Source of the DNA: Coriobacteriales bacterium OH1046
GTDB lineage: Bacteria > Actinomycetota > Coriobacteriia > Coriobacteriales > Atopobiaceae
Assembly (NCBI GenBank): GCA_004010535.1
Contig: RQYE01000005.1
Location: forward strand, 62,001-126,000
DNA: 64,000 nt
Direction of reading: 5' to 3'
The notes under the pieces are model-generated. The model had not been told where the DNA came from and did not search any database. It saw only the letters and a list, made by a program, of their open reading frames with translations. Shown here one piece after another: positions 43,744 through 52,228 of the stretch. Every line of letters begins with the position of its first letter. The first letter of the stretch is position 1. Position numbers and translations under genes: made by a program.

Positions 43744-45087
43744 CTACACGCCGCCGTAGTAGCGCGTACGCTCCCAATCGGTGACCGAGGTGCAGAAATC
43801 CTCCCATTCGCGCGTCTTGGCATCGATCAGGAAGTCGAAGATATGATCGCCTAAGACCGTGCGCATGAGATCGCTCGCGGCGAAGCGCTCGATGGCCTCC
43901 CCCAACGTACGCGGCAGGCGGACGATGCCGCGCTCCTCGAGCTCGGCCACGGAGAGCAAACGCGTCTCGGCAGCAGATTCGGGGGGCATCGCGACGCCCT
44001 CCTCGATCCCCCTGAGCCCCGCAGCCAAGACGGCGGCGAGCGCCAGATAGGGATTGGCCGTGGGGTCGGGATTGCGCAACTCCACGCGGGTGGCGATATG
44101 CTTGCCGGGCTTGTGCGTGGGAATGCGGACGAGCGCGGAGCGATCCTTGCGACCCCAGGTGGCATAGATGGGCACGACGCCGGTCCGGTTGAAGCGCTTG
44201 TAGGAGTTGACCGTGGGATTCGTGATCAGCATGAACTCGGGCGCGTAGGCGAGCAGGCCGCCCACGAAGTGCTGGGCAAGCTCGGAGAGATGAGCCTCGT
44301 TGCTCTCCTTGGGTGCCCAGAAGAGGTTCTCGCCGTCGTGATCGAGCAGCGAGAGGTACAGGAACATGGCGGAACCCGGATGGTCGGCCAAGGGCTTGGG
44401 CATGAAGGAGGCGAACAGCCCGCGCTTGGCGGTCTGCTCGCGGATGATCAGGCGTGTGGCCATGATGTTGTCGGCGCAGCTCACAGCCTCGCTATAGCGC
44501 AGCTCGATAGCATTTTGGGATTGTGCGCTGGCGTGGAAGGAGTACTGCACGGGAATGCCGATCTTCTCGCACTCGCGCGAGATGGCGCGACGCAGATCGA
44601 GCGAGGAATCCGTCGGCGAGAAATCGAAGTAGCCGCAGCGGTCGAGCGGTTTGGGATCGAGGTCGTTGTCGAAGAAGAAGTACTCGATCTTGGGACCGAC
44701 GTTGAAGACATAACCCTGCTCGTCGGCCTTGGAGAAGGCCCGCTCGAGCACGCCGCGCGGATCGCCCTCGAAGGGCTCGCGGCTGGGCGTGCGGATATCG
44801 CAGAACACGCGCGCGACGGAGCTGTTCTCACCCTCTTTGCGGGACATGAGCTGGAAGGTGTTGGCATCGGGGAAAGCGAGCATATCCGATTCCTCGAGGC
44901 GAGCGAAGCCGTCGACGGCCGACCCATCGAAGCCGATGCCCTCCTCGAAGGCCTCCTCGAGCTCCTCGGGCGAGATGGAGAACGATTTGAGGTGCCCCAG
45001 CACATCGGTGAACAACAGCCGCACGAAGCGGATATCGCGCTCCTCGACGGTTTTAAGGACGAAATCGATGCTGCTCTCGCTGCTCAT
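43744..45087 (-). CDS. Glutamine synthetase homologue with most catalytic residues replaced
   Basis: A 447-aa protein of GS type I length and overall sequence. Intact parts include [35 protein letters not shown] and [16 protein letters not shown]. The active site is altered: the E-P-E metal motif reads GPKIEYFFF, the HHE-V-A-x-G-Q-H-E block reads [12 protein letters not shown], the NGSGMH block reads [11 protein letters not shown], and the flap Glu block reads [10 protein letters not shown]. In Salmonella numbering this replaces Glu129, Glu212, Glu220, His269 and Glu327, leaving Glu131 and Glu357. The frame is unbroken and the start has GGAGGGAG. Glutamine synthesis is unlikely; a regulatory or novel ligase role is possible. 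Confidence 0.85.
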   Translation of the reverse strand: MSSESSIDFVLKTVEERDIRFVRLLFTDVLGHLKSFSISPEELEEAFEEGIGFDGSAVDGFARLEESDMLAFPDANTFQLMSRKEGENSSVARVFCDIRTPSREPFEGDPRGVLERAFSKADEQGYVFNVGPKIEYFFFDNDLDPKPLDRCGYFDFSPTDSSLDLRRAISRECEKIGIPVQYSFHASAQSQNAIELRYSEAVSCADNIMATRLIIREQTAKRGLFASFMPKPLADHPGSAMFLYLSLLDHDGENLFWAPKESNEAHLSELAQHFVGGLLAYAPEFMLITNPTVNSYKRFNRTGVVPIYATWGRKDRSALVRIPTHKPGKHIATRVELRNPDPTANPYLALAAVLAAGLRGIEEGVAMPPESAAETRLLSVAELEERGIVRLPRTLGEAIERFAASDLMRTVLGDHIFDFLIDAKTREWEDFCTSVTDWERTRYYGGV

Positions 45088-45201
45088 GCAGACTCCCTCC
45101 GGGGCCGGCTGCCGATCTTTCCCCTCCCACGTTGCCACAAACGTGTTTCGGGTCCGTTTCACCATCTGCGAACGGTATCAACCACCACGCACGGAGCACC
45201 A

Positions 45202-45207
45202 ATTATA
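45202..45207 (-). promoter_or_regulatory. Probable -10 box for the glutamine synthetase homologue
   Basis: Read on the minus strand, TATAAT lies at 45207-45202, about 115 bases upstream of the start at 45087, preceded by TG. No matching -35 box is evident. The 201-bp region between this gene and gpmA is divergent and contains both promoters. Confidence 0.45.
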
Positions 45208-45288
45208 CATTCCGAAGTGAAAAGGGCGCGCAACTGGGCCATACTAGTATCAGCTGCGTTTTCCCGCGATTCCCGAGAAAGGACTGCT

Positions 45289-46047
45289 ATGGGCAAAGAG
45301 ATGACGCTCGTGATTATCCGCCATGGTGAGAGCGAATGGAACAAGCTCAACCTCTTCACCGGATGGACCGATGTCGACCTCACCGAGACCGGCCATACCG
45401 AGGCTGCGGCCGGCGGGCGGGCCCTCAAAGAGGCCGGCTACGATTTCGATGTCTGCTATACCTCATACCTCAAGCGCGCGATCCACACCCTGAACCATGT
45501 CCTCGACGAGATGGACCGCAACTGGCTGCCCGTCATCAAGGCATGGGAGCTCAACGAGCGCCACTACGGTGCCCTGCAGGGCCTCAATAAGGCCGATGCC
45601 GCCGCCGAGCATGGAGAGGCCCAGGTCAAGATCTGGCGCCGCAGCTTCGATATCTGCCCGCCCGCGCTGGAGCCCGGCGACGAGCGCGACCCGCACGTCC
45701 TCGAGATGTTCCGCAGCGTGCCGCGTGAGGATCTGCCCTACACCGAGTGCCTCAAAGACACCATCGCCCGCGCATGGCCGTATTTCGAGCGCGAGATCAA
45801 ACCCAGGATGGAGGCCGGCGAGCGCGTGCTGATCGCCGCCCATGGCAACAGCCTGCGCGCCCTCTACATGATGTTCGAGCACCTCACGCCCGAGGAGATC
45901 CTCGAGATCAACATCCCCACCGGCGTGCCGCTGTCCTACACCTTCGACGAGGACTGGAACATCCTCGACAAGCACTACATCGGCGATCCCGCCACCATCG
46001 CCGCCAAGATCGACGCCGTCGCGAACCAGGGAAAGGCCAAGAAGTAG
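45289..46047 (+). CDS. gpmA: 2,3-bisphosphoglycerate-dependent phosphoglycerate mutase
   Basis: A 252-aa enzyme of glycolysis interconverting 3- and 2-phosphoglycerate. The phospho-histidine motif is [10 protein letters not shown] (His12). Other family blocks are [28 protein letters not shown] and [12 protein letters not shown]. Length is normal (about 250). GAAAGGA precedes the ATG. A strong hairpin follows the stop. The gene is monocistronic and divergent from the glutamine synthetase homologue. Confidence 0.96.
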   Translation: MGKEMTLVIIRHGESEWNKLNLFTGWTDVDLTETGHTEAAAGGRALKEAGYDFDVCYTSYLKRAIHTLNHVLDEMDRNWLPVIKAWELNERHYGALQGLNKADAAAEHGEAQVKIWRRSFDICPPALEPGDERDPHVLEMFRSVPREDLPYTECLKDTIARAWPYFEREIKPRMEAGERVLIAAHGNSLRALYMMFEHLTPEEILEINIPTGVPLSYTFDEDWNILDKHYIGDPATIAAKIDAVANQGKAKK

Positions 46048-46071
46048 CCACTGGTTCGGCGTGAGCCGCGA

Positions 46072-46100
46072 GCGGGCCCCGGGCACTGCCCGGGGCCCGC
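46072..46100 (+). terminator. Terminator hairpin of gpmA
   Basis: GCGGGCCCCGGGCA (46072-46085) is the exact reverse complement of TGCCCGGGGCCCGC (46087-46100), followed by TTCATT. The 14-bp GC stem begins 24 bases after the gpmA stop. The T-run is short but the stem is very stable. Confidence 0.75.
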
Positions 46101-46121
46101 TTCATTGCATCTGATAGCACA

Positions 46122-46190
46122 CGTGACAGGGGGACGGGTCATTTGTCACGCTCGTAAAAGGCGTGACAAATGACCCGTCCCCCTGTCACG
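46122..46190. repeat. 30-bp perfect inverted repeat of the GTGACA family, second copy
   Basis: 46122-46151 (CGTGACAGGGGGACGGGTCA and on) is the exact reverse complement of 46161-46190, with the 9-nt loop TCGTAAAAG. It matches the element at 43437-43515 with compensating changes in both arms, such as GGGGACAGG to GGGGACGGG, which keeps the pairing. It ends 12 bases before the helicase stop. It may serve as the terminator of the helicase operon as well as being a dispersed repeat. Confidence 0.85.
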
Positions 46191-46202
46191 CGACGTTGGG
46201 GC

Positions 46203-48443
46203 TCACCTCCACGAGAGTACCCGCCCGCGCATGCCCCCCATATCGAGCACGCCCCTGGCGAAGCCCTTGCGCACGAGCTCGGGTGGCAGGAACTCGTCGT
46301 ATTTGTCGAAAACCGGGATCTCGCCGGGATACACCAGCTCGATGGGATCGAACTCCTCTGCAGCGGCATCCGCGAGCGCCGCGAGGAACCCGTCGGCAGA
46401 CGCCTCCATCCTGAACTGGATGTAATACGGCCTGCATACATCCATGCCCTTGATTCCCAGCGCTGCGGGCAACCTGCGCTTGATCACGCGCTCCAGAGCG
46501 ATGAACGCGTAGGTGCCGAGCCACGGGAAGAGGGCCCAGGTGTCGCCGCCGAGGTTGATGAGCGGGGATGCGGTCGCACCGGCGGCACGGGCTGCACGAC
46601 GTGCGTGGACGAGACGTGCACGGGCGTTCTCCTGCAGATAGGGATAGGAGGCATCCTCCATGAGCACCTGGCGCATGCGCTCGAGGATGCGCGTGTCGAT
46701 GTCGCCGGGACACTCGCCGAAGTACGCTGGAACCTTGCCCTTGACCTGCGTGACGTAGACGAGCCTGCGCTTGTGGTCGACCTCCTCGACGATCCACACC
46801 GAGCCCGCGATGGCGAGCTTCTCGCCCACCGGCGGCGGCTGGACCACGGTGCCCAGCTCCTGGCTCTCGGAGCGCACGGTATACTCCTCGCTCTCGACGA
46901 ACACGCCGTAGAAGCGGAAGCTGTTGGTGATGCGCTCCCCTGCGAGCCCCACGATGAGGCCGCCCGTCTCGGTACGCTCGATGTGGTCGGCTTCGAGGAG
47001 GTGGCGCAGGAGCAGCCGGTAGTCATCCTCTCCGATGCGCGAGAAGGGCGAGAGCGAGAGCACCCGGCCCGCAAGCTGCGCGGGCGTGAGCTCGCCGCAT
47101 GAGGCGAGCGTCGCCATGGTCTGATGGTAGAGCAGGCTGTAGCGCAAACGCCGCGCATCGGGCGGCTCGACCCAGCGCTCCTCGAGGTAGAGCTGCACGA
47201 GCGAGATGCCCTGCAGGAGCTTCCAAGGAATGGCCTCGGGCATCGTCGCACGCGGCTCGGGCGGATCCTCGCGCATGACGAAGCGCATCTCGGACGGCTG
47301 GCCGCGCCGACCCGTGCGGCCCATGCGCTGCAGGAAGCTCGATACGGTGAACGGCGCGTCGATCTGGAACGCCCGCTCAAGGCGGCCGATATCGATGCCC
47401 AGCTCGAGCGTGGAGGTGGTGCAGGTGGTCAGCGCGACCTCCTCGTCGCGCATGAGCTCTTCCGCCGTCTCGCGGAAGCTCGACGAGAGGTTTCCGTGGT
47501 GGATGAGGAAGCGATTGGGCTCGCCCGTGTGCTCGCAATACGAGCGCAGCGTGGAGGTGACCGCCTCGCATTCCTCGCGCGAATTGGAGAAGACGAGGCA
47601 CTTGCGGCCCTGCGTATGCTCGTAGATGTAACCGATGCCCGGATCGGCGTTTGCGGGAGCCGCCCCGGCTTCCGGGGAGGGGGCGTTCTCCAACGCCGCA
47701 TCGTCGGCACGAGCACCCTGCTGCTCGGACGCCTGCGGGCCGTGAGTATAGAAATGCTCCATGGAGATGCGCCAGCGCTGGGCGGATTCCTTCACCCGGG
47801 GTACCGTGCAGCCCCTGCCCGACCCGTGGGAGAGGAGCCGCGCGGCGGCATCGGGATCGCCGATGGTGGCGGATAGCCCGATCCTGCGCGGACATACCCC
47901 CGCCCTGCGCGAGAGGCGCTCGATGAGGCAGAGCGTCTGGGCACCGCGGTCACCGCGCAGCAGCGCATGCACCTCGTCGATCACGACGAAGCGCAGGTCG
48001 CCGAAGAGCTGGGGGATGGCGGTGTGGCGATGGAGGAGCAGGGCCTCGAGCGACTCGGGTGTGATCTGCAGAATGCCGCTCGGATGCTCCATGAAGCGCG
48101 CCTTATGCGATGCGGCCACGTCGCCGTGCCAGTGCCACACGGGGATGCCGCCCTCCGCGCACAGGTCGGCCAAACGATAGAACTGGTCGTTGATGAGCGC
48201 TTTCAGGGGACCTACGTAGATGCATCCCGCCGATGCGGGAGGATCCTCCCACAGCTCGGTCAGGATGGGGAAGAAGGCCGCCTCGGTCTTACCCGATGCC
48301 GTGAAGGACGTGAGCAGGACGTTCTCATCGGTGTTGAAGATGGCGTCGGCTGCCGCCACCTGGATGGCGCGCAGCGACTCCCAATCGTGCGCATAGACGA
48401 AATCCTGCACGAACGGTGCGAACCTATCGAAGATCCCGGCCAT
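46203..48443 (-). CDS. Lhr/BrxH-like DEAD/DEAH-box helicase
   Basis: A 746-aa superfamily 2 helicase. Motif I is TSFTASGKTEAAFFP, motif II VVIDEVHALL, motif III GLSATIGD, motif VI LQRMGRTGRRG. The C-terminal 350 residues form the winged-helix/Lhr-core type region, ending without a zinc module. It is of the kind found with BREX ATPases. The start at 48443 is preceded by AAAGGG. It is the third gene of an operon after the TerB protein and the BrxD-like ATPase (75-base gap). The module probably acts on DNA, perhaps invading or damaged DNA; that is inference. Confidence 0.85.
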   Translation of the reverse strand: MAGIFDRFAPFVQDFVYAHDWESLRAIQVAAADAIFNTDENVLLTSFTASGKTEAAFFPILTELWEDPPASAGCIYVGPLKALINDQFYRLADLCAEGGIPVWHWHGDVAASHKARFMEHPSGILQITPESLEALLLHRHTAIPQLFGDLRFVVIDEVHALLRGDRGAQTLCLIERLSRRAGVCPRRIGLSATIGDPDAAARLLSHGSGRGCTVPRVKESAQRWRISMEHFYTHGPQASEQQGARADDAALENAPSPEAGAAPANADPGIGYIYEHTQGRKCLVFSNSREECEAVTSTLRSYCEHTGEPNRFLIHHGNLSSSFRETAEELMRDEEVALTTCTTSTLELGIDIGRLERAFQIDAPFTVSSFLQRMGRTGRRGQPSEMRFVMREDPPEPRATMPEAIPWKLLQGISLVQLYLEERWVEPPDARRLRYSLLYHQTMATLASCGELTPAQLAGRVLSLSPFSRIGEDDYRLLLRHLLEADHIERTETGGLIVGLAGERITNSFRFYGVFVESEEYTVRSESQELGTVVQPPPVGEKLAIAGSVWIVEEVDHKRRLVYVTQVKGKVPAYFGECPGDIDTRILERMRQVLMEDASYPYLQENARARLVHARRAARAAGATASPLINLGGDTWALFPWLGTYAFIALERVIKRRLPAALGIKGMDVCRPYYIQFRMEASADGFLAALADAAAEEFDPIELVYPGEIPVFDKYDEFLPPELVRKGFARGVLDMGGMRGRVLSWR

Positions 48444-48518
48444 GATGGCCCTTTCCCCCCACTGCCAGGATGCTCCCGAACGGCGGTGTGCTGCTCGGGA
48501 AGCATTCCTCATGAACCC

Positions 48519-49862
48519 TTAGATGGCAAACTCGGCGAAGCCCGCCTCTCCCTCGGCGGCATCGTCGGCTCCGCCTGGACCCGCCACGGCATGCACGAAC
48601 GAATCGGACCCGAGAAGCCCCTCCACCGTGAGTCCGGGCGCCTGGAGCATGATGTCGAGCATCTCGATGAAATCCCTGATGACCTCGCGCGGGGTGACGA
48701 GGGTATCGGCACCAACGCGTGAGAGCTCGAGCTCGAGGAAGGCGGCGAGGTCATCTTCGGTGAGGCCGCGCCCGTAGCCGAAGAGCCCGGCGTGGATATC
48801 GGCGAGCTTCTCGATGAGCACGAGCAGCTCCTCGGGCGTGAGCGGCGCGATCCTGATGACCGGGGCCATGAGGTCTGCCCTGCCCTCGCGGCCGAAGCGG
48901 CCTTGCGCGAGGCGCGAGCGCAGGGCCTCGTAGGAATAGAGGCCGCGTCGGCGGTCGTCCACGCACGGGGGCGTGCCGCTCATGATGATGCCCAGGTAGG
49001 AGGCCTTGCCCTGAAGGGTGTCGTTATACATGGCGAGGATCTTCTCGTAGTTGTACTGACGTGACACCGCATGGGGGATCTTGTAGAGGTTGACGAGCTC
49101 GTCGATGAGCACGATGAGCCCCTCGTAGCCGGCACCGCGCAGGAAACGGGCGAAGAGCTTGATGTAGTCGTACCAGTCGTCGTCGGTCACGATGATCGAG
49201 ATGCCCAGCTCGGCGCGGGCCTCGGCTTTGGTGCGGTACTCGCCGCGGAACCATTTGACCACGTTTCCCTTGATCTCGTCATCGCCGTCGAGATGGGCGC
49301 GAAAATACCGTGAGAGAAGCCGTGCGAAATCGAAGCCGTGGACCATCTCCTGCACCTCGGAGATGACGGCATGGATGCGCTGCTCGACAAGGCCGGCGAA
49401 GGCGGGATCGTCCGGCGCGGTGCCGGAGACCGCGACCTCCTGCTGTATGTTGGAGATCCAGCGGTCGAGGATGAGCGTGAGCGCACCGCCCTCGGGGCGG
49501 GTCTTGACGGAGAGATTTGAGACGAGCTCCCGATAGGTGGCCAAGCCCTGGCCCCTCGTACCCTGCAAACGGCGCTCGGGCGAGAGGTCGGCGTCTGCCA
49601 CCGCGAAGTTCCTGCCCATGGCGTGGTTTCTGATGGTCTGCAAAAGGAAGCTCTTGCCGCTGCCGTACTTGCCCACGACGAAACGGAACGATGCCCCGCC
49701 ATCGGCTGCGATCTCGAGGTCGCGGAGCAGGGCCGCCACCTCGGACTCGCGGCCCACGGCGATGTAGGGCAGTCCCATACGGGGTACGACACCGCCCTTG
49801 AGCGCGTTGATGAGCACCGTGGCGATACGCCTCGGAACCTTGGGGGCCGCTATCCCGTCCAT
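48519..49862 (-). CDS. BrxD-like ATP-binding protein (DUF2791 family)
   Basis: A 447-aa P-loop ATPase of the DUF2791/BrxD family. Walker A is VVGKYGSGKSFLL near residue 64, and Walker B is LIVLIDELVNLYKIP. It begins PRRIATVLINALKGGVVPR, the typical BrxD opening, and includes GIIMSGTPPCVDD after it. The ATG overlaps the TerB gene's stop (TGATG), so the pair is co-translated. In type 2 BREX, BrxD works beside a BrxH helicase; here no other BREX genes are present. Role presumably energy-dependent loading or remodelling on DNA with its two partners. Confidence 0.85.
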   Translation of the reverse strand: MDGIAAPKVPRRIATVLINALKGGVVPRMGLPYIAVGRESEVAALLRDLEIAADGGASFRFVVGKYGSGKSFLLQTIRNHAMGRNFAVADADLSPERRLQGTRGQGLATYRELVSNLSVKTRPEGGALTLILDRWISNIQQEVAVSGTAPDDPAFAGLVEQRIHAVISEVQEMVHGFDFARLLSRYFRAHLDGDDEIKGNVVKWFRGEYRTKAEARAELGISIIVTDDDWYDYIKLFARFLRGAGYEGLIVLIDELVNLYKIPHAVSRQYNYEKILAMYNDTLQGKASYLGIIMSGTPPCVDDRRRGLYSYEALRSRLAQGRFGREGRADLMAPVIRIAPLTPEELLVLIEKLADIHAGLFGYGRGLTEDDLAAFLELELSRVGADTLVTPREVIRDFIEMLDIMLQAPGLTVEGLLGSDSFVHAVAGPGGADDAAEGEAGFAEFAI

Positions 49863-51511
49863 CACGAAAGCGCCTTTCTCACGTCATCCGCATAGTCTTC
49901 GACCAGATGCGGATCCTCTCCCTCGAATTCGATGACGGTATCGCCTATGTGCTCGAAAAGCGCCTCGTTGATGCGATCGACCGCAAGCGAGGCCATCGCG
50001 CCGCGCCCGGGCAGGGCGGCTGCATCATACGTCCCCTCGAGCAGGCTCCTGAGCAATGACACGTCGCCCACCGAGAGCCCGAAGGGGCTCCCAACGCCGA
50101 TGGGTGCATCCGCATGAGGCTCCTTCGCGGGTGCGGTTTTGGGAGCCTGCGCAGGGAACCTGTCCGGCACCTCCTCGCGCTCCTCATCCACCAGCAGGGC
50201 CTCGCGCGTGTGGATCGCCGCCACGCGGATACCGAGGAGCGCCGAACGATCGATATGCACCTCGGCCGCCTCCTCGGCGGCCCTCCGATCGAGGCAGGCC
50301 GTAACCTCGTCCTCCACGATGCGCCGCACGTACGCGGGCAGCGCACGGGCCTTGAGCTCGGGAAGGCCGCCCAGTTCGACCCGCAGCATGCGGTCGATCT
50401 CATGGAGGATGTCGCCCAGCTCCGCGCTGGTCTCCGTAAGGCGATGGGGGCGGTACCTCGACCAGCGGCCCGAACGGCAGCGAAACCTCACGCCGCTCAT
50501 CAGCTCGACCACGCAGTCGGGATGCGGCACCGGATCATAGAAGATCGCCGAGCGGAACGGGGTGTAGGACGCGTCCACGGCATCGCCGAAGAGCCCATCG
50601 ACGAACCCGCGCTTACGGCGGCGCTTGCAATGATCGACCATACGCGCGAAGACCGCCGCACAGCATTCCCCGAGCTCGTCGAAATGCTCGGAGAACACCC
50701 GCGACCGCTCCATCCGATAACGCGATGCGGCTGCGAGCGCGCAGGCGAAGTCCCCGCGTTCGGGAAGGCCCGCACCCGTACACCGCCACTCGGCAGGCTC
50801 CGCTGTGGAGAGGAGCGCCCGCTCCGCGCCGGCGAGCACCGCCACCGCCCGGTCGAGCGGGGCGCCCTCGGCATCGCATCCGAGCGCTGCGCGATCGAGC
50901 CCGTGGTAGACCGCATAATCGGCCATCCATATGGAGAGATGGCCGATGAGGGCGCCGTTGCCCGGATCGGACCCATAGGTATCGCGCAGGAGCGCGAGGG
51001 CGCGCAGGCCCTCTTCGCGGTCTTCAACACCAACGCCGCAGAGCAGCTCGTAGGCATGCACGAACAGGAACGACAACGGGGCCCGAGGAGCTTCTCCGGC
51101 GCGATAGCGGGTTCTCCACGTGAAATAGCCTCTCAGCTGCGCGTCGGACATGTCCTCGTAGGTAGGGTAGTATCTCATGAATGCGCCTTCATACGGGCAG
51201 TCATCGGTGTAGCGTTCCATGAGACGGGCCTGATCGTAGAAGAGCTTGGGATCGGCATAGGAAACGGCCCAGCGGCTTCGATTGCGTGCGAGGCTGCGCA
51301 TCTGGACGATGGGTTCGGGCACCGGGCCTGCGATCGTAGGGGCGAGGTCGGGGAGGTTCTTGCCCAGCGATCGAAACACCGCGGTGCCGCGTGCGCCGAA
51401 GGCCTGCCGCCCGGTGCGGATGACGGGCTCGTCTCTATAGACGCCTCCCGAGAGCACGCGATTCCCGCGTGCGGCGTCGAGTATGAGCTCGACGACCTGC
51501 TCGGCCCTCAC
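49862..51511 (-). CDS. TerB-N/TerB-C domain protein
   Basis: A 549-aa protein. Residues about 15-165 match a TerB-N domain (KLFYDQARLMERYTDD, then YYPTYEDMSDAQLRGYFTWR and LSFLFVHAYELL). The last third resembles a TerB-C domain. TerB-N/C proteins were linked in genome-context studies to tellurite-type stress and phage defence systems. The GTG at 51511 has GGGGAGG eight bases upstream; ATG at 51544 is possible if the transcript is leaderless. It heads the operon with the BrxD-like ATPase and helicase. No enzyme motif is visible; a scaffold or sensor role is likely. Confidence 0.8.
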   Translation of the reverse strand: MRAEQVVELILDAARGNRVLSGGVYRDEPVIRTGRQAFGARGTAVFRSLGKNLPDLAPTIAGPVPEPIVQMRSLARNRSRWAVSYADPKLFYDQARLMERYTDDCPYEGAFMRYYPTYEDMSDAQLRGYFTWRTRYRAGEAPRAPLSFLFVHAYELLCGVGVEDREEGLRALALLRDTYGSDPGNGALIGHLSIWMADYAVYHGLDRAALGCDAEGAPLDRAVAVLAGAERALLSTAEPAEWRCTGAGLPERGDFACALAAASRYRMERSRVFSEHFDELGECCAAVFARMVDHCKRRRKRGFVDGLFGDAVDASYTPFRSAIFYDPVPHPDCVVELMSGVRFRCRSGRWSRYRPHRLTETSAELGDILHEIDRMLRVELGGLPELKARALPAYVRRIVEDEVTACLDRRAAEEAAEVHIDRSALLGIRVAAIHTREALLVDEEREEVPDRFPAQAPKTAPAKEPHADAPIGVGSPFGLSVGDVSLLRSLLEGTYDAAALPGRGAMASLAVDRINEALFEHIGDTVIEFEGEDPHLVEDYADDVRKALS

Positions 51512-51553
51512 CGTCCGCACCTCCCCGTCTTGGAATGAGTACATTTGTTCGTG

Positions 51554-51562
51554 AGTATAGCA
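51554..51562 (-). promoter_or_regulatory. Extended -10 promoter of the TerB-ATPase-helicase operon
   Basis: On the minus strand TGCTATACT is an extended -10 box at 51562-51554. Transcription would begin near 51547, either giving a short leader before the GTG at 51511 or an almost leaderless message from the ATG at 51544. No clear -35 box. Confidence 0.45.
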
Positions 51563-51863
51563 CGGGAACAGATGTTTGGTCCGCATTTTTCGGAAGATGC
51601 CTAATGCGGATGTGGGAGAGGCATCGGGTCGAGACAGCATTGCGCCGCCTGTGCAAGAAAGGGGGAACACAGGCGGCGCGGGTAAGGCCCGTACGCTCGG
51701 CAGGGAGAGGGTCTGCGAGCGTCGAGGCAGGAAACAACGTGCTTGAAGTTAGTTAAAGTTAACTTCTACTGATAGTATACCTATAATTCCTACGAAGGCA
51801 AGGGGTATTTTTAAAATGGTATCGTTGCGGTTTCCCGCCGCCTATTCGGAACCGTTGCGCATG

Positions 51864-52010
51864 TCCCCAGCAGGACTCCCGGTGACTGTACAGCCGATGG
51901 AGATGTCGCTGGTCAAACGTGCCGAAAGGAGCATCCAAGAGTGTTGGAAAACGGCGTCTTCCCAGCACAGCTCCTAGCGACTGTACAGTCGCTAGGAGCT
52001 GTGCTGGGAA
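51864..52010. repeat. 147-bp palindromic element, copy 2, with a perfect 52-bp palindrome
   Basis: It aligns without gaps to the reverse complement of 43545-43691, with clear similarity along the full length. Its right part, 51959-52010, is a perfect 52-bp palindrome centred on CGACTGTACAGTCG. The left end is TCCCCAGCAGG and the right end GTGCTGGGAA. It lies in the 717-bp gap upstream of the TerB operon and the flippase gene. This gap otherwise holds an AT-rich stretch (about 51745-51830) and a third fragment at 52052-52109. Confidence 0.85.
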
Positions 52011-52051
52011 AACATGCCGGGAGGAAGCGCATGAGCGATACGTCGGAGGAC

Positions 52052-52109
52052 ATTTCCCCAGCAGGGCTCCCGGTGGCTGTACAGTCGCTGCAGACCGTGC
52101 TGGGGAAAT
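52052..52109. repeat. Partial third copy of the palindromic element
   Basis: ATTTCCCCAGCA at the left pairs with TGCTGGGGAAAT at the right around the centre GGCTGTACAGTC. The 58-bp imperfect palindrome matches the end palindromes of the 147-bp element. It lies 41 bases after copy 2. Confidence 0.75.
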
Positions 52110-52170
52110 GCCAGAAGGGGGGATTATGCGATCTCCCGCACCGCCGCCCCTCTCTGTAACAATCCCGTGT

Positions 52171-52201
52171 GGTTTGCCGACGCATGCGGCACGGTTGCTA
52201 C
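52171..52201 (+). promoter_or_regulatory. Probable promoter of the flippase gene
   Basis: TTGCCG (52171-52176) and TACAAT (52196-52201), with TGC before the latter, form an extended -10 promoter with a long 19-base spacer. The start codon at 52229 has GAGGAGG upstream. Confidence 0.45.
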
Positions 52202-52228
52202 AATCGATATCGTCGATGAGGAGGTTCG

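Noticed and set aside
43578-43823. Short coding frame inside the 147-bp element, partly similar in translation to copy 2
   Set aside because: Differences between the copies are not mainly synonymous and there is no start context; conserved base pairing explains the similarity better.
43744-45087. Frameshift or pseudogene explanation for the altered glutamine synthetase
   Set aside because: Family blocks before, between and after the altered motifs stay in one frame at normal spacing, with no stop or indel.
46203-51511. Complete BREX system
   Set aside because: Only BrxD-like and BrxH-like proteins are present; there is no PglX, PglZ, BrxA, BrxB or BrxC in the flanks.
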